Source: Xenorhabdus japonica (GTDB taxonomy: Bacteria > Pseudomonadota > Gammaproteobacteria > Enterobacterales > Enterobacteriaceae). Taken from it: DNA of 64,000 bases. The stretch spans positions 40,752-104,751 of the forward strand of contig NZ_FOVO01000008.1 in NCBI RefSeq assembly GCF_900115195.1, written 5' to 3'. Both the position numbers and the translations under genes were made by a program. Below are positions 62,030-64,000 of the stretch, piece by piece. The notes under the pieces are model-generated. The model saw only the letters and a program-made list of their open reading frames with translations, did no database searches and was not told the DNA's origin. Positions within the stretch are counted from its first letter, which is position 1, and the number at the start of each line of letters is the position of its first letter.

Positions 62030-62662
62030 ATGAACAATTTAATCAAACCCCTAGATTCCTTCAAAAAGGTTATTAATGTATTATTACCACACTCTGAACC
62101 GATCACGATTGATTTATTAACACAAGGAAAATCAATTAGAATAGATAATGAATTCCTTAAGATTTTCTTATTAGATCAAGGGTACGTCAATATACGTAGA
62201 ATAGATGATGAGTTAATCATTGCGACATTTTTTTCACCTTATGTTATTGGTTTGTCTTTTTATCCTGGCGCGGGAATTTATTATTCCATTGAATTAGGGG
62301 AAAATTGTAAAATTCATCAGATTCCTCGAAGTAGTGCGTTAAGTGCCATAAGGACGCACGATCTTTATAAAGAGTGGTTGAGAATTTTTTCCTACAAAAT
62401 GTCTTTCTTATATGCAAGAGATATTAGTGTTTTTCGTCATAATAATCGAGAGGTTGTATATAATTTATTATCCCGTTTAATGAATTCGCCAGTGGAATTC
62501 AGGAAGAATATCACAGCAATCAAATACATAGAGCAAAGATGTACTATTTCACGCAGTTGTATACAACGGGTGTTACTTTCTTTAAAAAAAGAAGGATGTG
62601 TTGAACTTGTTAATGGATATTTAGAAAAAGTCTTATCATTGCCGGTACAATCTTATTATTAA
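62030..62662 (+). CDS. IprA/YaiV-like winged-helix regulator
   Basis: 210 residues from the ATG at 62030, with ACAGGA upstream. The layout is Crp-like: an N-terminal region without a clear cyclic-nucleotide motif (about 1-130) and a C-terminal helix-turn-helix (about 140-205: REVVYNLLSRLMNSPVEF, ISRSCIQRVLLSLKKEGCVEL). This resembles the HTH_46 domain of E. coli YaiV/IprA, an affiliation made by eye. Its target genes are unknown. The preceding 200 bases are very AT-rich and the gene itself is AT-rich, so recent acquisition is possible. Confidence 0.7.
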   Translation: MNNLIKPLDSFKKVINVLLPHSEPITIDLLTQGKSIRIDNEFLKIFLLDQGYVNIRRIDDELIIATFFSPYVIGLSFYPGAGIYYSIELGENCKIHQIPRSSALSAIRTHDLYKEWLRIFSYKMSFLYARDISVFRHNNREVVYNLLSRLMNSPVEFRKNITAIKYIEQRCTISRSCIQRVLLSLKKEGCVELVNGYLEKVLSLPVQSYY

Positions 62663-62703
62663 AGATGATAATTGAAAACAGAAGACTATGTCGGCAATTG
62701 TAA

Positions 62704-63867
62704 TCATTTTGATAATTTGTTGAGTTTGAAGCCTAAATAGAGAGCAACAATAGTTAATAATGAAATAAATGCGGCAACACCATTCCAAGCAAAATGGAGC
62801 CAGAATATTCCACCTAATGTCCCTGCAATACTGGAACCAGAGTAATAACAAAATAAATAAAGTGATGAAGCTTGAGCTTTTGCTCGTTTGGCTTTTTGAC
62901 CAATCCATCCACTAGCAACTGAATGAGCAGAAAAAAAGCCTGTTGTTAATATCATCATTCCCAGAATCACTGCCCAGATAGGAGAAAATAGGGTGATTAC
63001 GCAACCAACCAACATTATACTAATAGCCGCTAACAATACTTTTCCCCGTCCATGTTTACTTGTTAATGTTCCCGCTTTGGTGGCGCTATAAGTTCCTGTT
63101 AGGTAAACGATAGATAGCAATCCAACGATAGTCTGACTTAAATGATAAGGCGCTTCTAATAATCGATAACCAATGTAGTTAAACATGGTAATAAAGCTCC
63201 CCATAATCAAAAACGCTTCAGCAAATAGAAGGGAAAGACCTTGATCACGAAAATGTATCTTCAAATTTATAAGCAGCGTTTTAGGCTTTAATGAGCTTGA
63301 CTTAAAATGCTTAGATTCTGGTAACAGTTTCCAAAATGCAATAGCAGAGACTAAAGCAAAAGCGCCTAATAAAATGACTGCAAACCTCCATGAATAGTGG
63401 TCTGTGACTACAGCAGTAATCAAACGTCCACTCATTCCTCCTATTGAATTACCACTGATATAAAGTCCTATGGATAAGGCAACATAGCTGGGATGAATTT
63501 CTTCACTTAAATAAGTCATTGCAACAGCAGCAACTCCGCTGATCGATAAACCTACTAATGCGCGGATAAACAAAATTCCGTGCCAACTCGATACTATGGC
63601 ACTTAAGAGAGTAAAAATGGCGGCGGCAACTAGTGATATTGCCATAACATTTTTACGGCCAAGTGCATCAGATAGAGGGCCTGTGATTAATAGACCCAGA
63701 GATAACATCCCAGTAGGAAGTGATAGAGCCAAACTACTATTGGCCGGTGAAATATTAAATTCTTCTGACAGAATAGGCAAAATGGGTTGGATAAAATAGA
63801 GCAATGCAAAAGTTGCCAGCCCAACGGAAAAGAATGAGAGCGTGACACGTAAGTAGTAAGTATGCAC
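62704..63867 (-). CDS. ynfM: YnfM-like MFS transporter
   Basis: 387 residues with twelve predicted membrane helices, close to E. coli YnfM along most of its length (LATFALLYFIQPILPILSEEF, GPLSDALGRKNVMAISL, GLYISGNSIGGMSGRLI, SSLYLFCYYSGSSIAGTLGGIFW). It probably exports small molecules; for E. coli YnfM (also called NimT) itaconate export has been reported, but the substrate here is unknown. The start is a GTG with a weak AAAGA upstream; the E. coli protein is longer at the N terminus. It is convergent with the regulator gene. Confidence 0.9.
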   Translation of the reverse strand: MHTYYLRVTLSFFSVGLATFALLYFIQPILPILSEEFNISPANSSLALSLPTGMLSLGLLITGPLSDALGRKNVMAISLVAAAIFTLLSAIVSSWHGILFIRALVGLSISGVAAVAMTYLSEEIHPSYVALSIGLYISGNSIGGMSGRLITAVVTDHYSWRFAVILLGAFALVSAIAFWKLLPESKHFKSSSLKPKTLLINLKIHFRDQGLSLLFAEAFLIMGSFITMFNYIGYRLLEAPYHLSQTIVGLLSIVYLTGTYSATKAGTLTSKHGRGKVLLAAISIMLVGCVITLFSPIWAVILGMMILTTGFFSAHSVASGWIGQKAKRAKAQASSLYLFCYYSGSSIAGTLGGIFWLHFAWNGVAAFISLLTIVALYLGFKLNKLSK

Positions 63868-64000
63868 TATCTTTACGTTGAATGTAATGCTGTTGGCTTA
63901 TTACCCTAGGGCAAACGGGTCTAAATTGAACAGTTAGTTCAGTGATGTGCCTTCAGTACATAAAGGTAGGAACATTGATGATCGTTTGTGATTTACAATC

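Noticed and set aside
63978..64000. Possible gene start (ATG with AGGAAC upstream) at the right edge
   Set aside because: Only seven codons are inside the window; nothing allows identification or confirmation.

Overview
The window is chromosomal DNA of a low-to-medium GC gammaproteobacterium of the Enterobacterales. Most genes match Escherichia coli genes closely enough to name. Separate trpG and trpD genes, a Tus/Ter pair, many Rhs/T6SS-type and secreted accessory genes and AT-rich intergenic DNA fit an entomopathogenic Morganellaceae such as Xenorhabdus or Photorhabdus. The genus is an inference, not a database result. The Ter site at 61.8 kb places the region in the replication terminus.

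Layout. 1-6.4 kb: trp operon trpL-E-G-D-CF-B-A on the minus strand, with promoter, TrpR operator, Trp-Trp leader peptide and attenuator all readable; trpA runs off the left edge. 6.6-13.5 kb: accessory insert of two AT-rich secreted-protein genes, the second a 1689-residue trypsin-like protease carrying a long tail of Ig-like modules; it separates the trp promoter from rnm (yciV), which adjoins it in E. coli. 13.7-32.2 kb: core block rnm-yciO-rluB, btuR-yciK, sohB, yciN, topA, cysB, a two-gene insert (PaiB-like protein and an unknown), acnA, ribA, lapA-lapB, pyrF-yciH. 32.3-32.9 kb: a decayed class A beta-lactamase gene. 33.1-35.0 kb: rnb.

35.8-46.0 kb: a tightly packed type VI secretion effector island: orphan TssF-like baseplate protein, VgrG, DUF2169 adaptor, DUF4150 PAAR-like tip, a 1517-residue Rhs toxin with a variable C-terminal domain, and a probable immunity gene. 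The island sits where two blocks that are far apart in E. coli K-12 (the rnb block and the nth-rsx-tus block) meet.

46.2-63.9 kb: nth and the complete rsxABCDGE electron-transport operon, ydgK, ydgJ, a YfeH-type transporter, add, ydgA, manA, fumC, tus with its Ter site over the tus promoter, an IprA/YaiV-like regulator and the MFS transporter ynfM.

The most interesting parts are the secreted protease/Ig-module pair at 6.6-13.5 kb and the orphan TssF-VgrG-Rhs island at 35.8-46.0 kb. No tRNA, rRNA, CRISPR array or intact insertion sequence was seen. Start codons were chosen from ribosome binding sites and family lengths. Some E. coli neighbours (pgpB, osmB, yciQ, cnu, blr) are not found at the expected places.
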